DNA from: Bacteroidales bacterium
GTDB taxonomy: Bacteria > Bacteroidota > Bacteroidia > Bacteroidales > P3
Length of the DNA: 19,946 nt
Assembly (NCBI GenBank): GCA_016281475.1
Contig: JAEEIS010000249.1
Span: 1 to 19,946, forward strand
Reading direction: 5' to 3'
Part shown: piece by piece, positions 1 through 6,927 of the stretch
Position numbering within the stretch: position 1 is the stretch's first letter
How the letters are laid out: every line of letters begins with the position of its first letter
The notes under the pieces: model-generated
What the model saw: only the letters and a program-made list of their open reading frames with translations
Told to the model about the DNA's origin: nothing
Database searches by the model: none
Made by a program: the position numbers and the translations under genes

Positions 1-99
1 AAAGGGTAAGCTGTTTATATCGCACCGCTACAACCAAACACCCTTGCTGTATTCCTACCCTGGGGGATTCAATGGGAGCTGGTCGTATAAGACTTACCC
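1..99 (-). ncRNA. ffs: Signal recognition particle RNA (4.5S/small SRP RNA)
   Basis: Read on the minus strand, this stretch carries the conserved SRP domain IV hairpin: CAGG-GTA-GGAA-TAC-AGCA. It has the GGAA tetraloop, a 3-bp GTA/TAC stem and the asymmetric CAGG/AGCA internal loop that binds Ffh, closed by CCC/GGG. The ends pair as GGGTAAG (99-93) with CTTACCC (10-4), giving a closed ~96-nt hairpin of the usual bacterial size. The RNA works with Ffh and FtsY in co-translational membrane targeting. A near-consensus promoter sits immediately upstream, with predicted transcription start at about 99. The exact 3' end and any terminator lie at or beyond the window edge. Identification rests on motif and fold read by eye. 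Confidence 0.85.
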
Positions 100-104
100 A
101 ATTG

Positions 105-134
105 CAAAAGTACTAATTTTTTTGGAATTGACAA
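105..134 (-). promoter_or_regulatory. Bacteroidota-type promoter of the SRP RNA
   Basis: On the minus strand, TACTTTTG (plus 105-112) matches the Bacteroidota -7 element TAnnTTTG exactly. A TTG (plus 132-134) lies 19 bases upstream, the expected -33 spacing. The predicted start falls on the GGG that opens the SRP RNA terminal stem. From here to the mltG stop (135-278) nothing further is seen. Confidence 0.75.
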
Positions 135-278
135 GAAAAAAAATGTATAGAATACTGTTGTTGCTGATTGTGTGAGTATTATCTTTGTGTGAGTGGGGGG
201 AATGCTGTTTGCAAATTTGCCTAAAGACTTGTGTAGATAGATAAAATCGACCTTGATGAAAGATAAGATACGGATGAA

Positions 279-1292
279 TTAGTGGATGTTTCTTTCGTTC
301 AGTGCTTTGTGAAATTTTCTGGCGTTGGCAATGTGCTCGGCAGAGGTGGCGGCAAAGTTGTGCCTGCCGCTGAAATCCTCTTTGGCACAGAAATATAGAT
401 AGTTTGTCTTCTTGTTTTTAAGCACGGCATCGATTGAAGCGGCCGATGGGATGCATATAGGGCCGGGAGGGAGCCCAGCATTGAGGTAGGTATTGTATGG
501 GCTGTCGGTCTTGAGCATGTCGCCTTTGATACGTCGAATGCTGAAATCTCCTACGGCATATTTGACAGTGGGGTCTGCCTGAAGTACCATGCCGATGCGG
601 TAACGGTTGAGGTAGACGGAGGCAATGTCGGGCTTTTCCTCGTTGCAGTTGGTTTCCTCTTCGACGATGGAGGCGATGGTCATCACCTGTTCCCGGGTGA
701 GGTTGAGGTCGGATAGGCGGTTGTCGCGCTGGCTCCAAAATTGCTCGTATTCGGAATGCATGCGTTGCACCAGTTTGGTGGGAGAAATGGTCCAATAGAA
801 TTCGTAGGTGTTCTGAGGGAACGTGGCAATGATAGTTGTTGGAGTGAGGCCGTATTGGGAACAGAAGGCTGTGTCGGTGAGTAGGTTGAGTAGGCTGTCG
901 GCATCGAATTGCAGTTTAGAACCGAGGAATTTGCACAAGGCATCCAAGGTGCGATGTTTGTTGATAGTGATACGGACGGGGTCTTGACTGCCTGAATAGA
1001 GCTTTTGTACCAGACTGATGGTACGCATGTTGGGAGTGACGAGGTAGCTGCCCGCCTTCACATGTTTGGTGAGGCTGCGGAGGCGAGCCAGAGTGTTGAA
1101 TGTGGTGTGAGAAGAAAGGCAGTGGTGAGTGTCGAGGGTGTCGCAAAGGGCTTGGTAGTCAGCATTGTCAGGGATATAGATGCGGGTGGTGTCGGAGACG
1201 GCGACACGTTGGTTTGCAAAACTATAGCCAATGCCGACGGCAATGCCGCCGAGTAGGCAGATGGCGAGAATGATGATGTAGAGGCGTTTCAT
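279..1292 (-). CDS. mltG: Endolytic murein transglycosylase MltG (YceG family)
   Basis: This 337-residue protein is the membrane-anchored lytic transglycosylase that cuts nascent peptidoglycan and so sets glycan chain length. One N-terminal membrane helix (about residues 4-25) is followed by a periplasmic region. The YceG catalytic block follows: ASIVEEET at 206-213, with Glu211 at the place of the catalytic Glu of E. coli MltG. Next come LQADPTVKYA (237-246), SPYNTY (264-269) and GLPPGPI (273-279), the family signature. Length is normal for the family. It is the last gene of the minus-strand topA-to-mltG operon and starts 3 bases after the acetyltransferase stop. No hairpin terminator is evident after its stop. 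Confidence 0.95.
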   Translation of the reverse strand: MKRLYIIILAICLLGGIAVGIGYSFANQRVAVSDTTRIYIPDNADYQALCDTLDTHHCLSSHTTFNTLARLRSLTKHVKAGSYLVTPNMRTISLVQKLYSGSQDPVRITINKHRTLDALCKFLGSKLQFDADSLLNLLTDTAFCSQYGLTPTTIIATFPQNTYEFYWTISPTKLVQRMHSEYEQFWSQRDNRLSDLNLTREQVMTIASIVEEETNCNEEKPDIASVYLNRYRIGMVLQADPTVKYAVGDFSIRRIKGDMLKTDSPYNTYLNAGLPPGPICIPSAASIDAVLKNKKTNYLYFCAKEDFSGRHNFAATSAEHIANARKFHKALNERNIH

Positions 1293-1295
1293 GGC

Positions 1296-1682
1296 TTAGT
1301 TTAGTATTAATTGATAACGGTAGGTGTCGATATAGTGGTTTGAGCGGACTACCCAGTCGCGAAGGGTAGCGCAATGTTGATAGCCTGCACGTTGGAAGAT
1401 ATGGAGGCTGGGGGTATTGGTGGCGGCGATGTCGGCGTAGATTTGGTGGAGCGAGGTGTTGTTGATGCAGAATTGGGTGAGAGCCTGTATCATAGCGGTG
1501 CCAAAGCCTTGGCGGCGGTATTCGTTGGAGACGACGAGTCCCACGGCTGCCCGGCGGTTGACGGGGTCGTAGTTGTAGAGTTCGACACATCCCACCGGTG
1601 TGTCGGGCATGTTGTCGGGGTAGGCGTATAGTTTCAGTTCGCCGGAGGATAGGGAGGCTGTTGGGAGGGCTTTGAGTTGCAT
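1296..1682 (-). CDS. GNAT-family N-acetyltransferase, short form
   Basis: This is a GCN5-related acetyltransferase that would move an acetyl group from acetyl-CoA to an unknown amine. The acetyl-CoA binding motif A is visible as NEYRRQGFGTAMIQAL, preceded by the strand VGCVELYNYDP and followed by HQIYADIAATNTPSLHIFQRAGY, motif B. I chose the Met at 1682 (127 residues, beginning MQLKALPT) because the 25 residues gained by starting at 1757 do not look like protein and would overlap the end of recG by 19 bases. Either way the protein lacks about 40 N-terminal residues present in related Bacteroidota acetyltransferases, as I recall them. The residues that would set substrate choice may therefore be missing. 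Substrate unknown. Confidence 0.8.
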   Translation of the reverse strand: MQLKALPTASLSSGELKLYAYPDNMPDTPVGCVELYNYDPVNRRAAVGLVVSNEYRRQGFGTAMIQALTQFCINNTSLHQIYADIAATNTPSLHIFQRAGYQHCATLRDWVVRSNHYIDTYRYQLILN

Positions 1683-1738
1683 TTTGGAATAGTGTTTGAT
1701 TGTTAGAGTGCTGTTGCGTCGACCACGCAAAAAAAAGT

Positions 1739-3829
1739 TTAACTGATTTTTTCCCAATGGGGATGGTTGTTGCTTTTGAGGATATATTGACGGAGGACGC
1801 TGTTCTCAGGACGTTGCAAATCGGGGTCGACATCAAGTAGGTCGTGAACCTCGTCGCGGGTGGCGCAGACTAGCGGCTCGTCGTCGACGAGGTCGGCAAG
1901 TTTGAGGTCGAGCATACCGCTTTGTTGCAATCCCTGCAGGTCGCCGGGCCCACGTAGACGCAGGTCGGCTTCGGCAATGGCAAAGCCGTCGGTGGTGCTG
2001 CACATAGTCTGAATGCGTTGTTGGCTGGTGTGGTTGAGGTCGGTCTTTGTCATCAGGATGCAATAGGCCTGTCCACCGCCACGACCTACGCGGCCGCGCA
2101 GCTGGTGCAGTTGGCTGAGTCCGAAGCGTTCGGCGTTTTCTATGACCATGATGGTGGCATTGGGTACATCCACTCCTACTTCGATGACGGTGGTGGAGAC
2201 CATGATGTTCGTCTCGCCACGTTTGAAGCGGTCCATCTCGTAGGATTTGGCATCAGCGGGCATCTGTCCGTGAACTATGCTGAGTTGGTACTGAGGTTGA
2301 GGAAAACTGCGAGAGATGCTTTCGTAGCCGTCCATCAGGTCTTTGAGGTCTAGGCTCTCGCTTTCATTTATGAGTGGGTAGACCACGTATACCTGACGCC
2401 CCTTGGCTATTTCCTGTCGCATGAAGTGGAAGAGCTGTGCGCGGTTGGCATCGGTACCGTGTCTTGTGATGATGGGTTGGCGGCCGGGGGGCAGCTCGTC
2501 GATGACGGAGCAGTCGAGGTCGGCATAAAGGGTCATGGCAAGCGTGCGGGGTATGGGGGTGGCGGTCATGACAAGGATGTGTGGTGGGATGTTGCTTTTG
2601 CCCCATAGTTTGGAACGTTGCTCCACGCCGAAACGGTGCTGCTCGTCAATGACCACATAGCCTAGGCGTTGGAATTGCACGTCGGGTTCGATGAGTGCGT
2701 GGGTGCCGATGAGGATGTCAATCTCGCCATTAGCAAGTCGTTGCTTTATCTTTTTCTTCTGGCTGGTACGGAGCGAGCCAACCAGCAGTTCGACGGTTAT
2801 GTCTTGATTAGCGAGATACTTTTGGAAGTTGGCAAAATGCTGTGTGGCCAATATCTCGGTGGGTGCCATGAGGCAGGTCTGGCAGTCGTTATCGAGGGCT
2901 ATGAGGATAGTGAGCAGTGCCACGAGGGTCTTACCACTGCCCACATCGCCTTGCAGCAGGCGGTTCATCTGGCGTCCGTTGCGCATGTCGGCACGTATCT
3001 CCTTGATGACGCGCTTCTGCGCTCCCGTGAGGGGGAAGGGTAGATGATTGTTGTAAAAATTGTTGAAATGGCTGCCTACAACACCAAATACACGGCCTAC
3101 AGAGTGTTGCCGCCGACTGATTCGGCTGTATTGGTAGTCGAGCTGGTGGTAGAATAGCTCCTCGAACTTCTCACGCAGCAAGGCCTGCTGCCATTCTTGT
3201 AGGGTGTCGGGATAATGGATTTTGCGCAGTGCGCTGCCACGTTCCATCAGATGGTATTTGTTCAATAAGGTGGAAGGCAGCGTTTCGGACAGATGTTGGG
3301 GAATGTGCTGTATCAAGGTGCTGGTGATGCGTGCGATAGCCTTGGTGCCGAGCCCACGATTCTTTGCCTTCTCGGTGGTGCGGTAGATGGGCAGGAAGGC
3401 ATGGGTGGGACGCTCGTCGTAGAGCGATGAGGCTTCGAGGTCGGGGTGGGCTATTTGTAAGACGGAACCATACGGGGTAGGCTTGCCCATCACATTGTAT
3501 ATGGTGCCGGGCTTGAGGCTCTCTTTAATCCATTTGAGCCCTTGAAACCATACTAGTGTCATCATGCCAGTGCCGTCGGTAAAGGTGGCTTCCATGCGTG
3601 TGGATCGGCCCGATGTGACGGTGTGCAGGTCGTTGATACGTCCGCGGAACACAAGGTATGGCTCGTCGGCGTTGAAGTTGTCGATGGTGCTGATATGCGA
3701 CCGGTCCACTATCCGAAAAGGGAAATAGTTCAGCAGGTCGCCATAGGTGTGTATGTCGAACTCCTTGGCGAGAATGTCTGCCTTGCTGGGTCCCACGCCC
3801 TTGAGGTATGAGACATTGGTGTCTAGTAT
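1739..3829 (-). CDS. recG: ATP-dependent DNA helicase RecG
   Basis: RecG is the branched-DNA translocase that regresses stalled forks and processes recombination intermediates. The wedge domain starts at LDTNVSYLKGVGP. The superfamily 2 motor has Walker A GDVGSGKT at about residues 294-301, the DEQH box (VVIDEQHRFG) at about 395, TATPIPRTLAM, and GRVGRGGGQAYC near the C terminus, which ends in HWEKIS. No ATG lies at the expected start. The open frame runs back to an ATG at 4039, but those extra 70 residues are an out-of-frame reading of coaD. Starting at the ATA codon at 3827-3829 gives 696 residues, close to the usual ~690. A GTG at 3794-3796 is the other option. coaD ends 7 bases upstream of the ATA. 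Confidence 0.95.
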   Translation of the reverse strand: MLDTNVSYLKGVGPSKADILAKEFDIHTYGDLLNYFPFRIVDRSHISTIDNFNADEPYLVFRGRINDLHTVTSGRSTRMEATFTDGTGMMTLVWFQGLKWIKESLKPGTIYNVMGKPTPYGSVLQIAHPDLEASSLYDERPTHAFLPIYRTTEKAKNRGLGTKAIARITSTLIQHIPQHLSETLPSTLLNKYHLMERGSALRKIHYPDTLQEWQQALLREKFEELFYHQLDYQYSRISRRQHSVGRVFGVVGSHFNNFYNNHLPFPLTGAQKRVIKEIRADMRNGRQMNRLLQGDVGSGKTLVALLTILIALDNDCQTCLMAPTEILATQHFANFQKYLANQDITVELLVGSLRTSQKKKIKQRLANGEIDILIGTHALIEPDVQFQRLGYVVIDEQHRFGVEQRSKLWGKSNIPPHILVMTATPIPRTLAMTLYADLDCSVIDELPPGRQPIITRHGTDANRAQLFHFMRQEIAKGRQVYVVYPLINESESLDLKDLMDGYESISRSFPQPQYQLSIVHGQMPADAKSYEMDRFKRGETNIMVSTTVIEVGVDVPNATIMVIENAERFGLSQLHQLRGRVGRGGGQAYCILMTKTDLNHTSQQRIQTMCSTTDGFAIAEADLRLRGPGDLQGLQQSGMLDLKLADLVDDEPLVCATRDEVHDLLDVDPDLQRPENSVLRQYILKSNNHPHWEKIS

Positions 3830-3836
3830 GGTGCTG

Positions 3837-4277
3837 CTATTGTTGATGGTTCGGGTCGGTTTGGTGGGCGAGACGTTCTCGTTCCAAAGTTGAACTGATG
3901 TCTTGGTGTTCGGTGTCGGAGAGTAGGATGACAGTTTCGATGGTGGGGTCGAGAGAGTGGTTGACAGCCGCCACAGTCTGTTCGTAGGCAAAGTCTTTTG
4001 CGTTGCGAATGCCACGCAGGATGAATTGTGCCCCCACACGACGGCAGAGGTCTACCGTCATGTAGGAATAGGTCAGCACTTCGATGCGGGTCTCGTCGGG
4101 AAAGAAGTCTCGCACGCGCCGAAGCCGCTCCTCGGGTGTAAACATATATTTTTTGTCGGTATTGACTCCGATGGCGATATACACTTTGTCGAATAGTGCT
4201 AGCGCACGACGGACAATGGCCTCGTGTCCGCTGGTGAAGGGGTCGAACGAACCGGGAAAAACCGCTTTCTTCATCAT
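3837..4277 (-). CDS. coaD: Phosphopantetheine adenylyltransferase
   Basis: CoaD makes dephospho-CoA from 4'-phosphopantetheine and ATP, the penultimate step of CoA synthesis in the cytoplasm. The nucleotidyltransferase signature GSFDPFTSGH is at residues 9-18 (the T/HxGH motif). FILRGIRNAKDFAYE, ATVA-like VAAVNHSLDP and the C-terminal ISST motif are present. The protein is 146 residues. Its last ~14 residues do not show the usual SSxxVREL followed by a VSxFVP-like tail; here the sequence reads SSTLERERLAHQ and stops. The start overlaps the stop of the upstream beta-barrel gene as ATGA, so translation is probably coupled. Confidence 0.92.
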   Translation of the reverse strand: MMKKAVFPGSFDPFTSGHEAIVRRALALFDKVYIAIGVNTDKKYMFTPEERLRRVRDFFPDETRIEVLTYSYMTVDLCRRVGAQFILRGIRNAKDFAYEQTVAAVNHSLDPTIETVILLSDTEHQDISSTLERERLAHQTDPNHQQ

Positions 4278-4954
4278 CTCCGTCTTTTCTTGTTAGGTTT
4301 TGAATGGGTGTAGCGGTTGTCCTCGCCAAACTGCCAGAGTAGTCGGATTGTGACGGAAGAGCCGTAGAAGTTGTTTGAAAAAGTGTTGCCGGCAAATTGG
4401 TAGTGCCAGTCGCGCTTGATGGGGATGATGGAGTATTGGTAGCGGGCACTGAATTGTAGCCCTTTCCAGATGTTGAACCGAAACTCCGCTGCCGCAGCCA
4501 AGTCATTCTTGAGAAATGACATGTCGGTAGTGTCGGGTACGAAATAGTTGGGATTGAAAACAATGGTGTCATGTGGCTGGCTCACCAAACGGCTGTAAAC
4601 CAGTCCTACCCCGATACGCAGTCCTCCGTAGTGGTCGTGGTAGAAGAAGGTGATGGGAATGTCGGCATAATGGAGGTTGAGCCGGATATTGTAGAAGTTC
4701 TCGTTGCTGTGTCTGTTGTTGTATATCCCGCGGCACGAATAGCCGGTCTCTATTGCCAGACTCCAAGTGTCGTTGTTGTCGAGGTCGGCCATGGCACCCA
4801 CACCGCCAATTAGTCCCCAATGGTCGAAACCTTTCAATTCGTCGCCCTCCACCTGGGAGGTGATGGCACCGGCAAAGCCATAGCCGTGGAAGCGTTGTGC
4901 CTGCATCGTTATCGACGCAAGCAGGAGGAGCAGTATCGTCAGTGTTTGTTTCAT
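4274..4954 (-). CDS. Outer-membrane beta-barrel protein (OMP_b-brl/PorT-like)
   Basis: This is a 226-residue secreted protein with a clear signal peptide: hydrophobic residues 4-17, with likely cleavage after MQA at about residue 19. The rest is rich in alternating polar and hydrophobic strands with aromatic ends (for example GLRIGVGLVYSRLV, GLQFSARYQYSIIPI, SSVTIRLLWQFG). This is the pattern of the small 8-strand barrels common in Bacteroidota. A basic tail (KPNKKRRR) ends the chain. It lies 8 bases after the glycosyltransferase and overlaps coaD by 4 bases. Its function cannot be told from sequence. The family includes PorT-like proteins, but no specific gliding or type IX secretion signature is visible. 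Confidence 0.75.
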   Translation of the reverse strand: MKQTLTILLLLLASITMQAQRFHGYGFAGAITSQVEGDELKGFDHWGLIGGVGAMADLDNNDTWSLAIETGYSCRGIYNNRHSNENFYNIRLNLHYADIPITFFYHDHYGGLRIGVGLVYSRLVSQPHDTIVFNPNYFVPDTTDMSFLKNDLAAAAEFRFNIWKGLQFSARYQYSIIPIKRDWHYQFAGNTFSNNFYGSSVTIRLLWQFGEDNRYTHSKPNKKRRR

Positions 4955-4962
4955 GGCTGAGG

Positions 4963-6927
4963 CTATATGGAAAAGATGTTTTTGTATAGGATTTGGAGGT
5001 CGGTGGAGAGTTTGTAATTGCGTAGGTAGCGAAGTTGCAGACGCTGTTTCAGCTCGGGACTGAGCGAGGCACTACGCTGGGGCAGCGCGTCTTCGGGAGC
5101 GAAGATACCGCTGTGGGTGTTGGCATGTGCCGTTCCCACCCAGCTCTTTTTTCCTGTGAGCACCTGCCAACAGTGGGCATAGTAGTGTCGCTTGTGTCGC
5201 TGGAATGGCAGCAGGATGGGAGAGAGGACAATCAGTATTAGGGCACTGGACATGTCGAAGAGACGTTTGTTGCGTCGGTTGAGCGGGTCGGCAATGGTAC
5301 GCAGCTCTTCGGTGTAGAGGTCTTCGGTGCGGTGAATGCTGTTGCTGCCAATGATGAAGTCGCTGTCCGTGGGAGCTATCTTGTATTCCACCTGTCGGTG
5401 CTTGCCCGGCACGCTGCCCAGACGGGTCATAAGGTTGATAATCTCCTGGATGGGGATATCTTTGCTACAGAATATCACCTCGTCGGCATTGTAGTATCGG
5501 ATGGTGTCGTTCAGCCTGACGACATCGGGGTTGCTATCAGCGAATGTTTCAATGCGTGTGTTGCCTATCGTTTGATACAGTTGGCTCACACGCTGTATCT
5601 CTTCTTTGCTGCCGACGATGACGCAAGTACGTGACCGTAGCGGTCTCAGGTTGAATCCTGGAATGCGTAGCAGGCTGAGCAGCCCGCGGATGCCCAACGT
5701 GGCCACCAGTGTCCATGCGCAGCCCAATAGTAGCAGCACTCTCGAGTAGCGTTGGCTCTCGTCGAGGAGCGAGTAGAACACCAGCAGCAATCCGCAGCCG
5801 ATAGCCATTCCCTTGATGATGCGGCCTAATTTGACAGGCTTTTCATATCCTCCATACAGCCAGCTGCATAGCATCAGCACAAGGATATAAATAGGAATCA
5901 CTACCCAGGTGTATTGTGGAGGGTAGTATGCGGCATTGGCAGCCCAGTGGGTCGCCCATATATGCTTGATGGCGACAAATCCGCCAAAGGCAACGCCCAA
6001 ATCCGCCAAAGGCAGTGCCACTGCTTGTGCCACCCGTTTCAGCCAGGCCAATCCGGCTCGTACCCAGATGGCTATGTGTAGCAGCAGGTTGAACCAACGG
6101 GCCTTGCTGTCGGTAAAATAGTGCTGCACAAATATCGACATGGCATTGTAGAACGTGTAAACATAGTTCATGCTGCCATGTTTGGTGCTTTCGCCCTTGT
6201 AGTGAATGATACGGGCGGTGGGATAGTAGTAGTTCTCGTAGCCGGCCATTTTGATACGCCACGAGAAGTCGATGTCCTCGCCGTACATGAAATACGACTC
6301 GTCCAAGAGTCCCACCTTGTCCAGTGCCGCGCGGCTAATCATTAGGAATGCGCCGGGCAGGATGTCGATAGGATTGGATGCCTCGTCGTCGAGGTGTCCC
6401 ATGTAGTATGCTGCTATGCGGCGGTTGTGTGGGAATAGGCGTATCAGTCCGCTGATTTTGAAGAAGGCAGCCTCAGGAGTGGGAAATCCACGCTTGCTCT
6501 CCTTCAGGTACGTCCCCTCGCCATTAATCATCTTCACACCCAGCCCGCCACAGTCGGGGTGGGTGGCAAAGAATTCCACGCATTTGCGCAGCGTGTCGTG
6601 CTCCACTACGGTGTCGGGGTTGAGCAGCAGAATCAAGTCGCCCGAGCATTGGCGCAAAGCTTGGTTGTTGGCTTTGGCAAAACCCACGTTGTCGTGGTTG
6701 GCAATCAGGTGAACCTGAGGGTATTTCTCCCTCATCATCTCCACCGACCCATCCACCGATGCGTTGTCCACCACATACACCTCCAGCTCGATGCTTTCGG
6801 GCGAGGTGCTCCCTTCTGCACAACAACCGTCTTCCGCGATCAGGAGATTGGAACCAAACACCGACTCCAAGCACTGCTCGAGGAAGTACTTAACGTTGTA
6901 GTTGACTATGACTATGCTCAGTTTCAA
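4963..6927 (-). CDS. Two-domain membrane glycosyltransferase: GT2 plus vestigial sugar-phosphotransferase region
   Basis: Residues 1-255 are a family 2 glycosyltransferase: SIVIVNYNVKYF at the start, VVDNASVDGS at 52-61, the DXD-equivalent NPDT at 103-106, LDESYFMYGEDIDFSWR near 208-224. It resembles rhamnosyltransferase-type enzymes of cell-surface polysaccharide synthesis. After an amphipathic stretch come hydrophobic segments at about 340-360, 370-388 and 396-420. A CoA-binding-like domain (TCVIVGSKEE at 434) follows, as in polyprenyl-phosphate sugar transferases. The final part keeps the KRLFD membrane hairpin (554-574) and the distal WQVLTGKKSWVG (587-598). The intervening catalytic core, with its KFRSM-type motif, is absent. 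About 20 extra residues sit at 28-48. The start overlaps the topA stop by 4 bases. Confidence 0.85.
   Translation of the reverse strand: MKLSIVIVNYNVKYFLEQCLESVFGSNLLIAEDGCCAEGSTSPESIELEVYVVDNASVDGSVEMMREKYPQVHLIANHDNVGFAKANNQALRQCSGDLILLLNPDTVVEHDTLRKCVEFFATHPDCGGLGVKMINGEGTYLKESKRGFPTPEAAFFKISGLIRLFPHNRRIAAYYMGHLDDEASNPIDILPGAFLMISRAALDKVGLLDESYFMYGEDIDFSWRIKMAGYENYYYPTARIIHYKGESTKHGSMNYVYTFYNAMSIFVQHYFTDSKARWFNLLLHIAIWVRAGLAWLKRVAQAVALPLADLGVAFGGFVAIKHIWATHWAANAAYYPPQYTWVVIPIYILVLMLCSWLYGGYEKPVKLGRIIKGMAIGCGLLLVFYSLLDESQRYSRVLLLLGCAWTLVATLGIRGLLSLLRIPGFNLRPLRSRTCVIVGSKEEIQRVSQLYQTIGNTRIETFADSNPDVVRLNDTIRYYNADEVIFCSKDIPIQEIINLMTRLGSVPGKHRQVEYKIAPTDSDFIIGSNSIHRTEDLYTEELRTIADPLNRRNKRLFDMSSALILIVLSPILLPFQRHKRHYYAHCWQVLTGKKSWVGTAHANTHSGIFAPEDALPQRSASLSPELKQRLQLRYLRNYKLSTDLQILYKNIFSI

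Noticed and set aside
3830..4039. 70-residue N-terminal extension of RecG starting at the ATG at 4039
   Set aside because: It is an out-of-frame reading of coaD, low in complexity and unlike any RecG N-terminus; the family starts at LDTNVSYLKGVGP.
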